DNA of 64,000 nucleotides, taken from Plasmopara viticola. Lineage: Eukaryota > Oomycota > Peronosporomycetes > Peronosporales > Peronosporaceae. Position 1 is the stretch's first letter. Each line of letters opens with the position of its first letter. Below the pieces are notes generated by a model. That model did not search any database. It had not been told where the DNA came from and worked only from the letters and a program-made list of their open reading frames with translations. The translations under genes were made by a program, and so were the position numbers. Positions 12,869 to 22,605 of the stretch are shown piece after piece. The stretch spans positions 1,116,001 to 1,180,000 of the forward strand of contig MBPM02000001.1 of the NCBI GenBank assembly GCA_001695595.3, given 5' to 3'.

Positions 12869-15800
12869 TTATCCTAATTTATGTCGTGCCTTGCTTTTAC
12901 ATGCGGATTTTGTCCGACGTTGATCACCCTCAATCTTTATTTTCCCCGTTTTCTTCTTGGAAGAATGAGTAGACAACGCTCCCTGGTCGTTCTCTTTTGC
13001 TCTTAATGCAGCAAATTCAGCTCGGCTCATCATCGAAGAAGAACCTGCCCTAATCGTTGCTTCTTTCTGCCTTTGAGCTCTTCTTCGGCGTGCTTGACGC
13101 ATACAATCCGCCACGGATTGATTTTCCTCATTCGTGTCACTATCATCGCTCAGACGAGAGGAGCGCGAACTGATCAAAGATCGGACTGGACGTGGACACC
13201 TAAGTCGATGTTTATCATTAAGCCGAGTTAAGGACTCAGCGTAAGCAGGAGCTTGCTCCAGCCTTTTAGAAATTCGCTCTTGAAGGAGTCGAATATCTTC
13301 GTGGACTTTACTTGTATGTTTGTCAAGCGAAACTCTTTCAACTTGAGCATTTGTTCCTTTTGGCCTCTTAAATGTGCCAGATCTGATGCAATCATCCGGT
13401 GAATGTACAGAGGAAATGGACTCTGAACGTCGACATAATTGGTGAGAAGACAAGTTCGTCGCAACTAAGTGAGCTTTACGTGCCGGGATTATCAAATTTA
13501 TCGGATCGAAATCTTGATCCAAGTCGATACATTTTGGATTCCGATCCGGTTTTCTTCCCAAGGGTCGTTGGCGTGAAGTTGGACAACCATCTCTTTCGCA
13601 TCTGTCCTCTCGTTTGTAGTTCAGCGCATCATTTTCCACGCATTTCAAAGGATCATCGAATGGGCTCGTTCGTGTCATTGTTAGGCGGTTTGTCATGTTT
13701 AAAATCAACTCGTTCTTTTCTTGCAAGAGCTGATTTAGCGCTGCACTTTTGACCTGCTCTTCCTTCCACTTCGCCTCATTCATTACGCTTTCATGCCGCA
13801 ACCGTTCCTTCTCACGCTCATGTGCCCGTTCGTGCTCGTTCATTGCTTCGCACGTACTGGCAATTCGCTTTTCATACTCTTGGAGACGATTCGCTGTATC
13901 TTCCCGCTCCCCTTCCTCTTCTTTCAATTGCTTTCTTAGATCGGCAAGCATTTCCTCAAGCTCTTGCTGCTTTTCCATTGCTACCTTCATCTCGGCATTA
14001 TGATTGTCTGCTGCAGTCTCTGATTTCGCGCGTAATTTCTCAATCACTTCTTCCTCTCGAATCACACTGGCCTTTTTAACTTGTAGCTCTCTCTTCAGCG
14101 CAAGTACTTCGACTTGAAGCTGCTGATTGTCTTGAGCTAGAGAACGAACTTTAATGCCTTCGCTCTCGCATTTATCTTTTTCGCTACAGAAAGCGTCTTC
14201 CCACGCATGTCTCTCCTGTTCAATCGCCGCTTTCGATCGCTCCAGCTCCTCTTCGAGAAAAAGATTCCTCTCTTCACAACGCTGCATAGTCAGTTTTACA
14301 TCTTCAGCTTGCTGGTCTTCATTCTTTGCTTGCTCATTAAAAGTGTCGAGTTCCTCTGACAATGTAACCACTCTGTCATTCGCAGCTCGTAAATGAGCCT
14401 CAAGCTCATGTTTTTCGCTTTTAACACTGTCGTATGCATTCCGTATCACTTTTAATTGACAATGCAGCTTTCTACCGCATACCGTTCTCCACCGCCGCCA
14501 AACGGCATGAAACATTCTATCCTTTTGGTGGATAGTGACAATTTGAGCATGCTGGTGGCAGCGTTTCCTGCTTGTGCTAAATATCCGCCAATGCCGTGTA
14601 ACTTGTCGAAGAAGGGACCAGTGCCATCGCTTTTCCGCGTGTTTGAGCATCTTCCTACGTGCTTGTTGGACTCGCACGAGTCGAATACCCGTTCGAAAAG
14701 CGTCAAAATGGCGCTGAAGGGCGCCGTACTTATTCGCTCTGGCCTTTTGTAAGTTATGCTGAGCTTGAGCTCTCCACGCTCTCCACGAAGTCCGTATCAG
14801 TCGCATAAAGTAATGTTTAAAGGCTTTCGTCGAGTTTTGAGTATACTTTCGCTTGGCCATGGAGAAATATTTCCAGTACGTCCATAGCTTTCGAATTCGT
14901 CTACGATTGACGTACCGCTTGGCCAAACTAAGCGATCGTTTCGACGTCGCTTGTTCAAACGCAGTGAGATGCCACGCTTTGAACATGGTTTTGATTAAGA
15001 CAAGCTTTTCTTTATACGCGGCACTTTCTGCTGTTTGTACACGTCGACGCCACGTCACCCAACGCGTCCACAGGCGTCGACGCAACCGGGAATCATACAT
15101 CTTGGTAACATTCATCACCTTGCGCCATTCTCGAAACAGCACGCGTGTAGATTGGTCTTGTAGGCGCGTTTTTAATTGCTCTGCTCGGTAATGGAGAGGC
15201 CGTGCTACCGAATAGAGAAAGAATTTCCAATGCCAAAACACAAGTTGTGTACTATTGCGCCGCCTATCCTGCCACCGCAGATACTGAACTTTGTTCAACG
15301 CTTGCTTGTACCTGGCTGTGCACTTCCACCTTTGAAAGCACGAACGCTGGAGCTTGGCAGCTAAACAAAGTTGCTGCTTTTCACGGACAACCCTTTTGTT
15401 TTTCAAGAGGGCAGTTCCACTACTCCATGCTTGAAAAACTCGATCGAAGAAACGCGCCTCGCGGATCGTTTGATTCTGCTTTGCTATCATCGAAACTCTA
15501 GTACTGTTTAGCCACTCAATAAAATAAAGTCTGCGCACTCGGCATTGCTGTGTCTTTAAGCAAACTCGTACCTCTTGGTTCCTCCATACTTTACGCCTCC
15601 ATTGCCAAAAGCGATCATGCTGTACAATAAAACATCGTTTACGCTGAATATGATGGATCTGCTGTGCCCAGTTGCAGTATTGAATCCAGCGAATAAAGAA
15701 TCGCTTGAGAATCTTTGGGGTTGCTATGGCCATCGTACGCTGAGTCATTTCGCTTTTGATCGCCTCGCGCTCTTGTAGTTGTTGAGCTACTGTTTGTTGG

Positions 15801-17890
15801 TACGAAAGTAGTTTTCGTTGAACACTGGACAAAGTATTGCGCAGGTCCAGCTCTCGCTGTTCCGACTGCATCAGTGCGCGAATATACTTTTCTTCTCGAT
15901 GTTCCAGTTCTTGCAGACGACCATCATGAAGCGCTGTGACGGGTTTAACATGTTTTGAAATATCTGAAGGTTCATCGAAAGTAGACCCAGGTTGCTCGGA
16001 TAGTAGATCGGGCTCAGGCTTAATGTTGTCAGCAGAAGTATCTTGTAAAGTATTTGCAATGGGAACGGAGCTCTCTTTGTGAGGACGACGGAGCCGTGAA
16101 GGTGATAGAGATGCGTGGCTGCTTGCACTAATGCTAGCCATATCTAGATCATTCCGACTGCAAGGGGATGATGCCCGGCGTTGGCTGTCATTGAACTCGG
16201 GGCTGGTGTCCTGGAAATGAGCTGACGATTGTTGTCGCTCATTACGTTGGCTATGAGTCTCTGAACGCTGTGTTGTACTAACTCTCGAGGTGTTTATGTG
16301 GCGATGACTGGTTTGAGCACGATTAACCTGAGGAAGCTTGCTCGGCAGTTGTGATACAGGTGCATAATCCCTCAATTTAAATCCTTGAATAGCCTCACCG
16401 AGAGATTTGTTTGCGAAATCTCCACCGCGAAAATTAATTCTATGTTCTCCTTTCGACTGCATTGGCAATTGAGATGTACTAGTCGCTTCTGCTTGGCCAC
16501 TATTCCGACGCAGACATTGAGGTTCCTCCGAGGGTGTTGGAGGCGCTGACAACCGGCTTAAGTGTAAAGTCTGTAATTTACTGTTTCTAGTTTCGGGGTC
16601 CAATTGCTGAGGAGGAAGCTGACGCTGACTAGAGCATGCACCATCATGCTTATTGCGTGCATAGTGCCGCTCACTCAAGCTTGAGTTCGCCCATGAATGC
16701 TCCTGATGATGGTGTTGACTAAAATGCGCCTTCGTTTCAGCCTCATCAACGTTTCGCTCTCGGTACCGAGATCCTATTCGTTCCACACGGTGCTTTGGAT
16801 CCATCGCAAGGAGCTCTTTTAAATACTCCACCATCCCTCTGCGATTCTTGTCGCAAACAGCTAATAAATGCGCAATCGTGTTTTGCTGCAGTGTCATGAC
16901 ATTGGTGTATGCTTCTTCCCATGTAAAACAGTGCTGCTTAAAGTCGTTCGATAGCTGCGCACGTGGCGAAGTCCCACTCGCCAACTTGAGCAAAAAGTTT
17001 TTCGCTTTTTCTCTAGGATGCTCGCCTAGTTTTGCATGAGTCCGCATGATAACGGTAAGCATTCGCATTTTCAGCGCCTCCTTTTCCTCTTCAGATACTG
17101 CATCTTCGTACTTCCACAAGCGCAACAACAGCGGTACATTGCACGCAACGTCGTTTGGACTCGGTACACGGTCAAACCTCCCAGATGAAATGCCGGACAT
17201 GACGCATCCATAGAAGGCTTTATGAAGCAGAATAAGGTTCACAATCCATTGTAGTTTTTGAATTTCGAAATGATTTTGGATGACCATCGCCCTCAGTGCA
17301 TGGTCTTGTGCTAAGACATCAGGAGCTATAGCTCGTTCTTTCTTAGTAATATCAATATTGTCCAGTACGAGCAGCTTCGTCAGCATTGCAATGATCCGCA
17401 ATCGATAATTTGGTAGGTCACAAAGAGGATTTCCCATCAAGTTTAAATTTCGGAGTTGCAAAAGCTCAGTCAATCGCGTCACCTCCTTTTCAGACGAAAT
17501 TAAGTTTCCACCCACTGATAAAAGCCGCACTGATGAAAACTGCTCGATACCTTCCAGTGACCGCAAATTGTTTTGGCTCAGATAACACGCCGTGATGTAT
17601 GCACATACGGTCGAAGGCACGCAGCCCAGGGAATTGATTCCTTTACCCACTGCATTCAACCTCGCGCCGTCACACAGTCGCATACCATGCTGCTTAAAAG
17701 CGTCAGACAGCGTTTTTTCCGTTTGCAACGACGCTTTTTTTCCACTAGAAGCGATGTCATGCTTGTATTTCCAAACCGGTCGACTCTTGCTCTGCTTTTT
17801 AACGGTGAAGCCGTCACGTTTTTGAGGTTTGAGAGGCTGTCGCGATGCGAATTGCCGACTGTAGCTAGTAAGTATCGGTGGATCGGTCAT
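12869..17890 (-). CDS. LRR plus Sfi1-like repeat coiled-coil protein, probable centrosome/basal-body component
   Basis: Single-exon gene, 1673 aa, starting at an ATG at 17890. Residues about 85-190 form leucine-rich repeats (N-N-L-R-S-L-E-G-I, G-N-L-I, G-N-P-L-C-D-L-P-N-Y) with the LRR cap typical of centrosomal and ciliary LRR proteins. Residues about 220-420 are helical; about 420-650 are low-complexity, rich in Ser and Gln. Residues about 725-1135 carry more than a dozen aromatic-basic repeats of the form F-x-x-W (FFIRW, VFQAW, CFQRW, VLFREW, MFKAW, VWRRW), the hallmark of Sfi1-type centrin-binding helices. Residues about 1140-1420 are a long coiled coil, and the tail is very basic. Sfi1 repeats recruit centrin at spindle poles and basal bodies. 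Joining an LRR head to Sfi1 repeats is unusual. A role in the flagellar basal body of zoospores is inferred. Confidence 0.85.
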   Translation of the reverse strand: MTDPPILTSYSRQFASRQPLKPQKRDGFTVKKQSKSRPVWKYKHDIASSGKKASLQTEKTLSDAFKQHGMRLCDGARLNAVGKGINSLGCVPSTVCAYITACYLSQNNLRSLEGIEQFSSVRLLSVGGNLISSEKEVTRLTELLQLRNLNLMGNPLCDLPNYRLRIIAMLTKLLVLDNIDITKKERAIAPDVLAQDHALRAMVIQNHFEIQKLQWIVNLILLHKAFYGCVMSGISSGRFDRVPSPNDVACNVPLLLRLWKYEDAVSEEEKEALKMRMLTVIMRTHAKLGEHPREKAKNFLLKLASGTSPRAQLSNDFKQHCFTWEEAYTNVMTLQQNTIAHLLAVCDKNRRGMVEYLKELLAMDPKHRVERIGSRYRERNVDEAETKAHFSQHHHQEHSWANSSLSERHYARNKHDGACSSQRQLPPQQLDPETRNSKLQTLHLSRLSAPPTPSEEPQCLRRNSGQAEATSTSQLPMQSKGEHRINFRGGDFANKSLGEAIQGFKLRDYAPVSQLPSKLPQVNRAQTSHRHINTSRVSTTQRSETHSQRNERQQSSAHFQDTSPEFNDSQRRASSPCSRNDLDMASISASSHASLSPSRLRRPHKESSVPIANTLQDTSADNIKPEPDLLSEQPGSTFDEPSDISKHVKPVTALHDGRLQELEHREEKYIRALMQSEQRELDLRNTLSSVQRKLLSYQQTVAQQLQEREAIKSEMTQRTMAIATPKILKRFFIRWIQYCNWAQQIHHIQRKRCFIVQHDRFWQWRRKVWRNQEVRVCLKTQQCRVRRLYFIEWLNSTRVSMIAKQNQTIREARFFDRVFQAWSSGTALLKNKRVVREKQQLCLAAKLQRSCFQRWKCTARYKQALNKVQYLRWQDRRRNSTQLVFWHWKFFLYSVARPLHYRAEQLKTRLQDQSTRVLFREWRKVMNVTKMYDSRLRRRLWTRWVTWRRRVQTAESAAYKEKLVLIKTMFKAWHLTAFEQATSKRSLSLAKRYVNRRRIRKLWTYWKYFSMAKRKYTQNSTKAFKHYFMRLIRTSWRAWRAQAQHNLQKARANKYGALQRHFDAFRTGIRLVRVQQARRKMLKHAEKRWHWSLLRQVTRHWRIFSTSRKRCHQHAQIVTIHQKDRMFHAVWRRWRTVCGRKLHCQLKVIRNAYDSVKSEKHELEAHLRAANDRVVTLSEELDTFNEQAKNEDQQAEDVKLTMQRCEERNLFLEEELERSKAAIEQERHAWEDAFCSEKDKCESEGIKVRSLAQDNQQLQVEVLALKRELQVKKASVIREEEVIEKLRAKSETAADNHNAEMKVAMEKQQELEEMLADLRKQLKEEEGEREDTANRLQEYEKRIASTCEAMNEHERAHEREKERLRHESVMNEAKWKEEQVKSAALNQLLQEKNELILNMTNRLTMTRTSPFDDPLKCVENDALNYKREDRCERDGCPTSRQRPLGRKPDRNPKCIDLDQDFDPINLIIPARKAHLVATNLSSHQLCRRSESISSVHSPDDCIRSGTFKRPKGTNAQVERVSLDKHTSKVHEDIRLLQERISKRLEQAPAYAESLTRLNDKHRLRCPRPVRSLISSRSSRLSDDSDTNEENQSVADCMRQARRRRAQRQKEATIRAGSSSMMSRAEFAALRAKENDQGALSTHSSKKKTGKIKIEGDQRRTKSACKSKARHKLG

Positions 17891-18194
17891 ATCAGGCGAT
17901 CAAGGTATCACTTTATGATTATATAGGCAGCGGAGTATGCAGAGGCAGCACCTCGTTGCCAACCTGTGACTTGTGTGCACCAAAAGGCGTACGAAAACGA
18001 CACGACTCAGACTCAGATTTAGTTTCCCGAAATCCGCTGTAACTTTATAGCGGTCATTGACTTTTATGTAATGTGAGAGGTCGAACCTATTTTTATAGGA
18101 TCAAACAAAGCTGGCTAAAAGCAGCGTCCATTTCTCGACTGGCATCACTCCAGCTCCGTCCTCTGTTTACGTAGTTAAATCTTAGTCCCGCAAC
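17891..18194. promoter_or_regulatory. 304-bp divergent promoter region
   Basis: This spacer separates the start codons of the minus-strand LRR/Sfi1 gene (17890) and the plus-strand E2 gene (18195), so it must hold both promoters. I see no TATA box or clear initiator motif that I would place precisely. Confidence 0.5.
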
Positions 18195-18833
<639 letters not shown>

Positions 18834-18915
18834 TTACTTTTTAAATGGTTTAAATTGCCCAACTACAATATTAAAAGTACCTAAAAAGTCTACAAAACTT
18901 CATATCATTTGCTTT

Positions 18916-20479
18916 ATGATGAAGGTCTCGTTGCTGATCCTTGTGCTAGGCGTGCTGCACGTAACGCCCACAGCGGCATCTAAACATCATTTAGCCAGTA
19001 AAAGCAAAACAGAACCGGCTGTTGTTTTATGGTATGCTCCGTTTCTCAGTGGCGGCGGATACTGCAGCGAAGCACACTCGTACGTGGTGGCAGTGGACGC
19101 CGCACAGGCGGCATCCAGTCTACCGTCCTTTCCTACACACAAGCAAAGCGAAGTCGAGGTTGCAAATGATATAGAGAGGGAGTCATCATTGGATCCGTCC
19201 TTTGAGCTGCTGATCGTGCAGCATGGGGATTCACTCAACCCGTCATTCATCCGAGACTTGCCACAAGACATGAAAGCCAAGCTTGAGCAGCATTGGATTG
19301 ATGAGAGAGATTTTGACTGGAAATTGAAAAACAGGAAGATTGCTCTTGCAATTTGTCACTCAGAACCAGGAGCGTGGGAGCCTGCCCACTACACGACGTC
19401 GCGCTGTCCACCCCAGAATGCACTCTACACGGTCGGACGCACCATGTTCGAGACAGACCGAGTGCCAGTGGGATGGCCCGATCGAATGAATCAAATGAAT
19501 GAAATTTGGGTCCCAACTACCTTTCAAAAGAAGATTTTTGTGGATGGGGGAGTGAGTCCTGAGGCTATTAAGGTTGTTCCAGAAGTTGTAGACGTCGCTT
19601 TTTTTGACCCAGAGAAAGTTGAGCAAGGGTATGATCTCGCCAGCGACGTGGCATTTGACATGACGGACAAGACGATCGTGTTCTTGTCCATTTTCAAGTG
19701 GGAAGAGAGAAAGGCGTGGAAAGTGTTGCTAAAAGCGTACTTGGAGGCTTTCACGGTGGAGGAAGATGTGCTCCTCGTGCTTCTTACAAATGGGTATCAT
19801 ACGACATCGTCAACAGCTAATGCTTTTCGTAATGTCATTGAAACATTTGCGCTCGAAACAATTGGGAAGGAGCTTAAAGCATTGCCGCACGTTCACGTGC
19901 TCCCACCTCACATGCCTCAAGAAGCCTTGCCCTCTTTGTATAAGGCTGCCAATGCGTTTGTTCTTCCGTCGCGTGGTGAAGGATGGGGTCGCCCGCATGT
20001 TGAGGCGATGGCGATGGAGCTTCCTGTCATTGCTACCTTCTGGAGCGGTACGACGGAGTACATGACGGAGCAAAACTCGTACCCACTCAAAATTGACGGA
20101 CTCGTTGAGGTAAGTTAAAATTATAACGGCAAATGATGAGATGGCTCATTCTTGTGTCTTCATAGATTGAGGAAGGCGCTTTTAAAGGTCATAAGTGGGC
20201 AGAGCCTTCTGTACGTCATCTCAAGGAGCTAATGCGTCGAGTGAAGGAGCACCCGATGGTAAGACACATCTTCTTCGCTATCCATTTCAAACCCGCACTT
20301 GTCAACTGTTTTTATTTTTGCAGGAAGCAAATGCTAAGGGCAAGCAAGCTCGCAAAGACATGGTAAACAAGTATTCACCTGAAATTGTTGGAGAGACCAT
20401 TCTTGGTCACGTTAGTCGGATCTTGGGGCATGTCGCTACACTGGAGGCTCGAGATGCAGCGATTCACGAAGAGCTATAG
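18916..20479 (+). CDS. GT4-family glycosyltransferase with signal peptide
   Basis: Retaining GT-B glycosyltransferase of family 4, moving a sugar from a nucleotide donor to an unknown acceptor. Three exons: 18916-20109, 20166-20258 and 20324-20479, totalling 480 aa. Donors are GTAAGT and GTAAGA; both introns are in phase 0. I chose the ATG at 18916 (MMKVSLL) because it starts a classical signal peptide of about 24 residues ending T-A-A-S. This points to the ER/Golgi lumen or secretion, unusual for GT4 enzymes, which are often cytosolic. The C-terminal Rossmann domain shows the donor-binding E-x7-E motif near residue 354 (G-E-G-W-G-R-P-H-V-E-A-M-A), then L-P-V-I and W-S-G-T-T-E. Acceptor specificity cannot be read from sequence. 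The stop codon lies 54 bp from that of the convergent TruA gene. Confidence 0.87.
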
Positions 20480-20533
20480 AGTGAATCTGATAAAATGGTT
20501 TCTAACACGGGTAAGGGTATCAAGCCACGTCCA

Positions 20534-21809
20534 TCATGACAATTCACTTAACTCCTCGTCTGCAATGTCTGCATCGTACTCCTCTTGTGTCAACCAAGTC
20601 CGATGCAACCAAAGAGCTTTAGTCGGTGCAGACGGACTGGGCTGAATTACACCAGCAAGCACCTTCTGCATTCGAGATGGTGGCTCAGTTCCTTCGCCAA
20701 TCGGTCGCAATGTGCCAATGATGCGCCGCACCATATGCCGCAAGAAGCCATTAGCAACAAGTTCAATGCAGACAAAGTGCACTGGTGCGGCTTCTCGTTC
20801 TCGTTCAGTCTTGCACAGTCTTTCATGAGTGGCTACATTCTTGCTATCGCAGAGGCACTTTCCATTGTCATTGGTGCTTATTCGATCGCAATGCACATCA
20901 GAAGCGTCCAGGATTTCGCCATTTCCGCATACGTTGGGGTCCAGCGAGAACTTGACATTGCTAGTCAAACGAGCCATTTAATGTTAGAATCCACGCCTTG
21001 GTCGGGTCTACAAAAGAAAGTCGTACCGTCGAATGACGACCTTGGTGGAGATGATTGTGCGTATTGTTATCATGTCGTCATACTGTGGCTTCTGTAGTCC
21101 TTGCGAGAACGGCCTAAAATCATGCGTGCCTTCTATCATTCTAACACGAATCCAACCTGTCAGCCTCAGAAATAGCACCCAAGATATCCTTCTTACTCAC
21201 TTAAGCGCCTCACGAAGTCGCTGAATGTCGAGTTTTCTACCAAGAAACCACGAGTATTTCCCAAGCTCGAGATCTGGTCGATGGCCTTGCTGCAAGTAAT
21301 AAATATACTTCTTGTAGCGCGATCGAATCCGCGTCGGACTCGTTGTCGACACTTTGATTCCAAGCACCATCACACGATTATGCTCCAGTCTAGTGCAACA
21401 CCTTCTATCAGTCACATGTTACACTGCTACTAAGCAAATCTCGTCCTCACCTGGCATTAATGCGGTCTTTAAACTCGTCCAACGTCATTTGCAGCGCCGA
21501 AGTGAGTCGAATGAAACCAAATTGCTAGAGTGAAAAGCATTCATTCCTACTCAAGCCAAGATTCGATAGCGTCTACTTAATAAAGAGGCATACATAGAGC
21601 GCGTGGGTGCCTGCGTCAGTGCGACTGACTCCAGTCACGTTGACTCGACGAGGCGCCCCCAGGGTCTCCGTCACTGCATTTTCTACCACTTCCTGTACAC
21701 TTTTTAGACTCAACGTGCTTTGCGTCTCCTGTTGCTGTCGTTGCCAGCCGATAAACCCCGTTCCATAGTACGCAATGTGCAGGCAATATCGCCAGCTTGA
21801 TGCTTCCAT
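20534..21809 (-). CDS. TruA-type tRNA pseudouridine synthase
   Basis: Converts uridine to pseudouridine in tRNA anticodon arms. Five exons read on the minus strand: 21809-21594, 21524-21451, 21389-21201, 21140-21012 and 20960-20534. Phases chain exactly to a 344-aa protein. The exon-4/5 intron holds a CTAAC branch site. N-terminal motif Y-Y-G-T-G-F-I-G-W-Q-R-Q; catalytic block S-R-T-D-A-G-T-H-A with the invariant Asp; central G-T-H-D-F; C-terminal N-G-F-L-R-H-M-V-R-R-I-I-G-T-L. 'RTDAGTHA' resembles bacterial TruA ('RTDAGVHA') more than PUS1 ('RTDKGVHA'), so an organellar or TruA-like origin is possible. About 60 extra hydrophilic residues precede the last conserved block. The upstream in-frame extension has no ATG, so 21809 is the start. 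It sits 60 bp downstream of the ankyrin gene on the same strand. Confidence 0.9.
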
Positions 21810-21869
21810 CGGGGACACACACAGGTTAAACACCAGTTAAAGTATACTCTATTCAAGTAAATTTAACCT

Positions 21870-22536
21870 CTAATAGAATCCTTGCTCGGGGGAATGGCCA
21901 TCCGCGAGCATTTGCGCAATCACGCCGTTGCCATGACGTACGGCCAAGTCCAATGCTGTCGCGCCTTCCTAAGAGTGAAGAAAAAGGTTACAATAAACAA
22001 AAAAGATAGCAGCAACACGGCAACTCGAATGAACGTGCCGAGTTCACAAACGTCTTGTCGATGTTGTAGCGTAACAGGATCCGTGCAATGTTGTCGTGGC
22101 CAAAGAAGGCGGCTTCATGCAGTGCACTAAAACCATCCGACTATGAGAGCAAATACGTCACGTGTAGAGCCATTGCCGTTTTTCGATTATTTGCTTACGT
22201 CTCGTTGATTCACGTTGGCTCCTTCCTGTAGCAAAAACGCCACGCAGTCGTCTCTTCCTTTCTTCGCTGCAATGTGAACTGCCGCATATCCTTCAGTCTA
22301 CACCATACGTAACCAAAGTAGAGTTGGTCGCTTGCTACTGCTACACCCTTCAGTCGCTGGAGAGATGAACTCACGTCTGTCTTGTTGATTTGCGCACCCT
22401 GCATAAGCAGTGCCTTTAACGTCTCGACGTCCCCGTTCCCTGCTGCCGCTACAAGACTATTCAGTATACAATTGCCTCTTCGATCCCAAGCCCATTAACC
22501 TGTAAAGAGGTCCTCGATCTTCCCCACCGACGTCAT
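21870..22536 (-). CDS. Small ankyrin-repeat protein
   Basis: Five short exons on the minus strand: 22536-22500, 22448-22375, 22297-22199, 22140-22048 and 21968-21870. All junction phases agree, giving a 133-aa protein. It is almost entirely ankyrin repeats: residues about 10-38 (A-A-A-G-N-G-D-V-E-T-L-K-A-L-L), 39-70 (G-Y-A-A-V-H-I-A-A-K-K-G), 71-101 (G-F-S-A-L-H-E-A-A-F-F-G-H) and a last partial repeat (G-A-T-A-L-D-L-A-V-R-H-G-N). Introns fall near repeat boundaries. Ankyrin repeats mediate protein binding; no catalytic domain is present and the partner is unknown. The donor after exon 4 (GTGAAC) is weaker but is the phase-compatible choice. None of the exons is long enough to stand out as an ORF, so this gene is easily missed. 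It shares a 69-bp divergent promoter with Sec8. Confidence 0.88.
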
Positions 22537-22605
22537 AAACCGTCTCTAGTTTATTTCAATACTACCTTCATTTCGGGAAAAGGCGTCTATTTCCAAAGCC
22601 GCAGT
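22537..22605. promoter_or_regulatory. 69-bp bidirectional promoter (ANK / Sec8)
   Basis: Only 69 bp separate the two start codons. It contains CCTTCATTTCGGG near 22565-22577, matching the TCATTT core of the oomycete initiator (known family motif). This suggests transcription of Sec8 starts about 35 nt before its ATG. Confidence 0.6.

Noticed and set aside
13399..15501. Several plus-strand open frames of 60-117 codons
   Set aside because: They are antisense shadows of the LRR/Sfi1 coiled-coil gene, with Ser/Arg/Leu-rich composition typical of reversed Glu/Lys codons.
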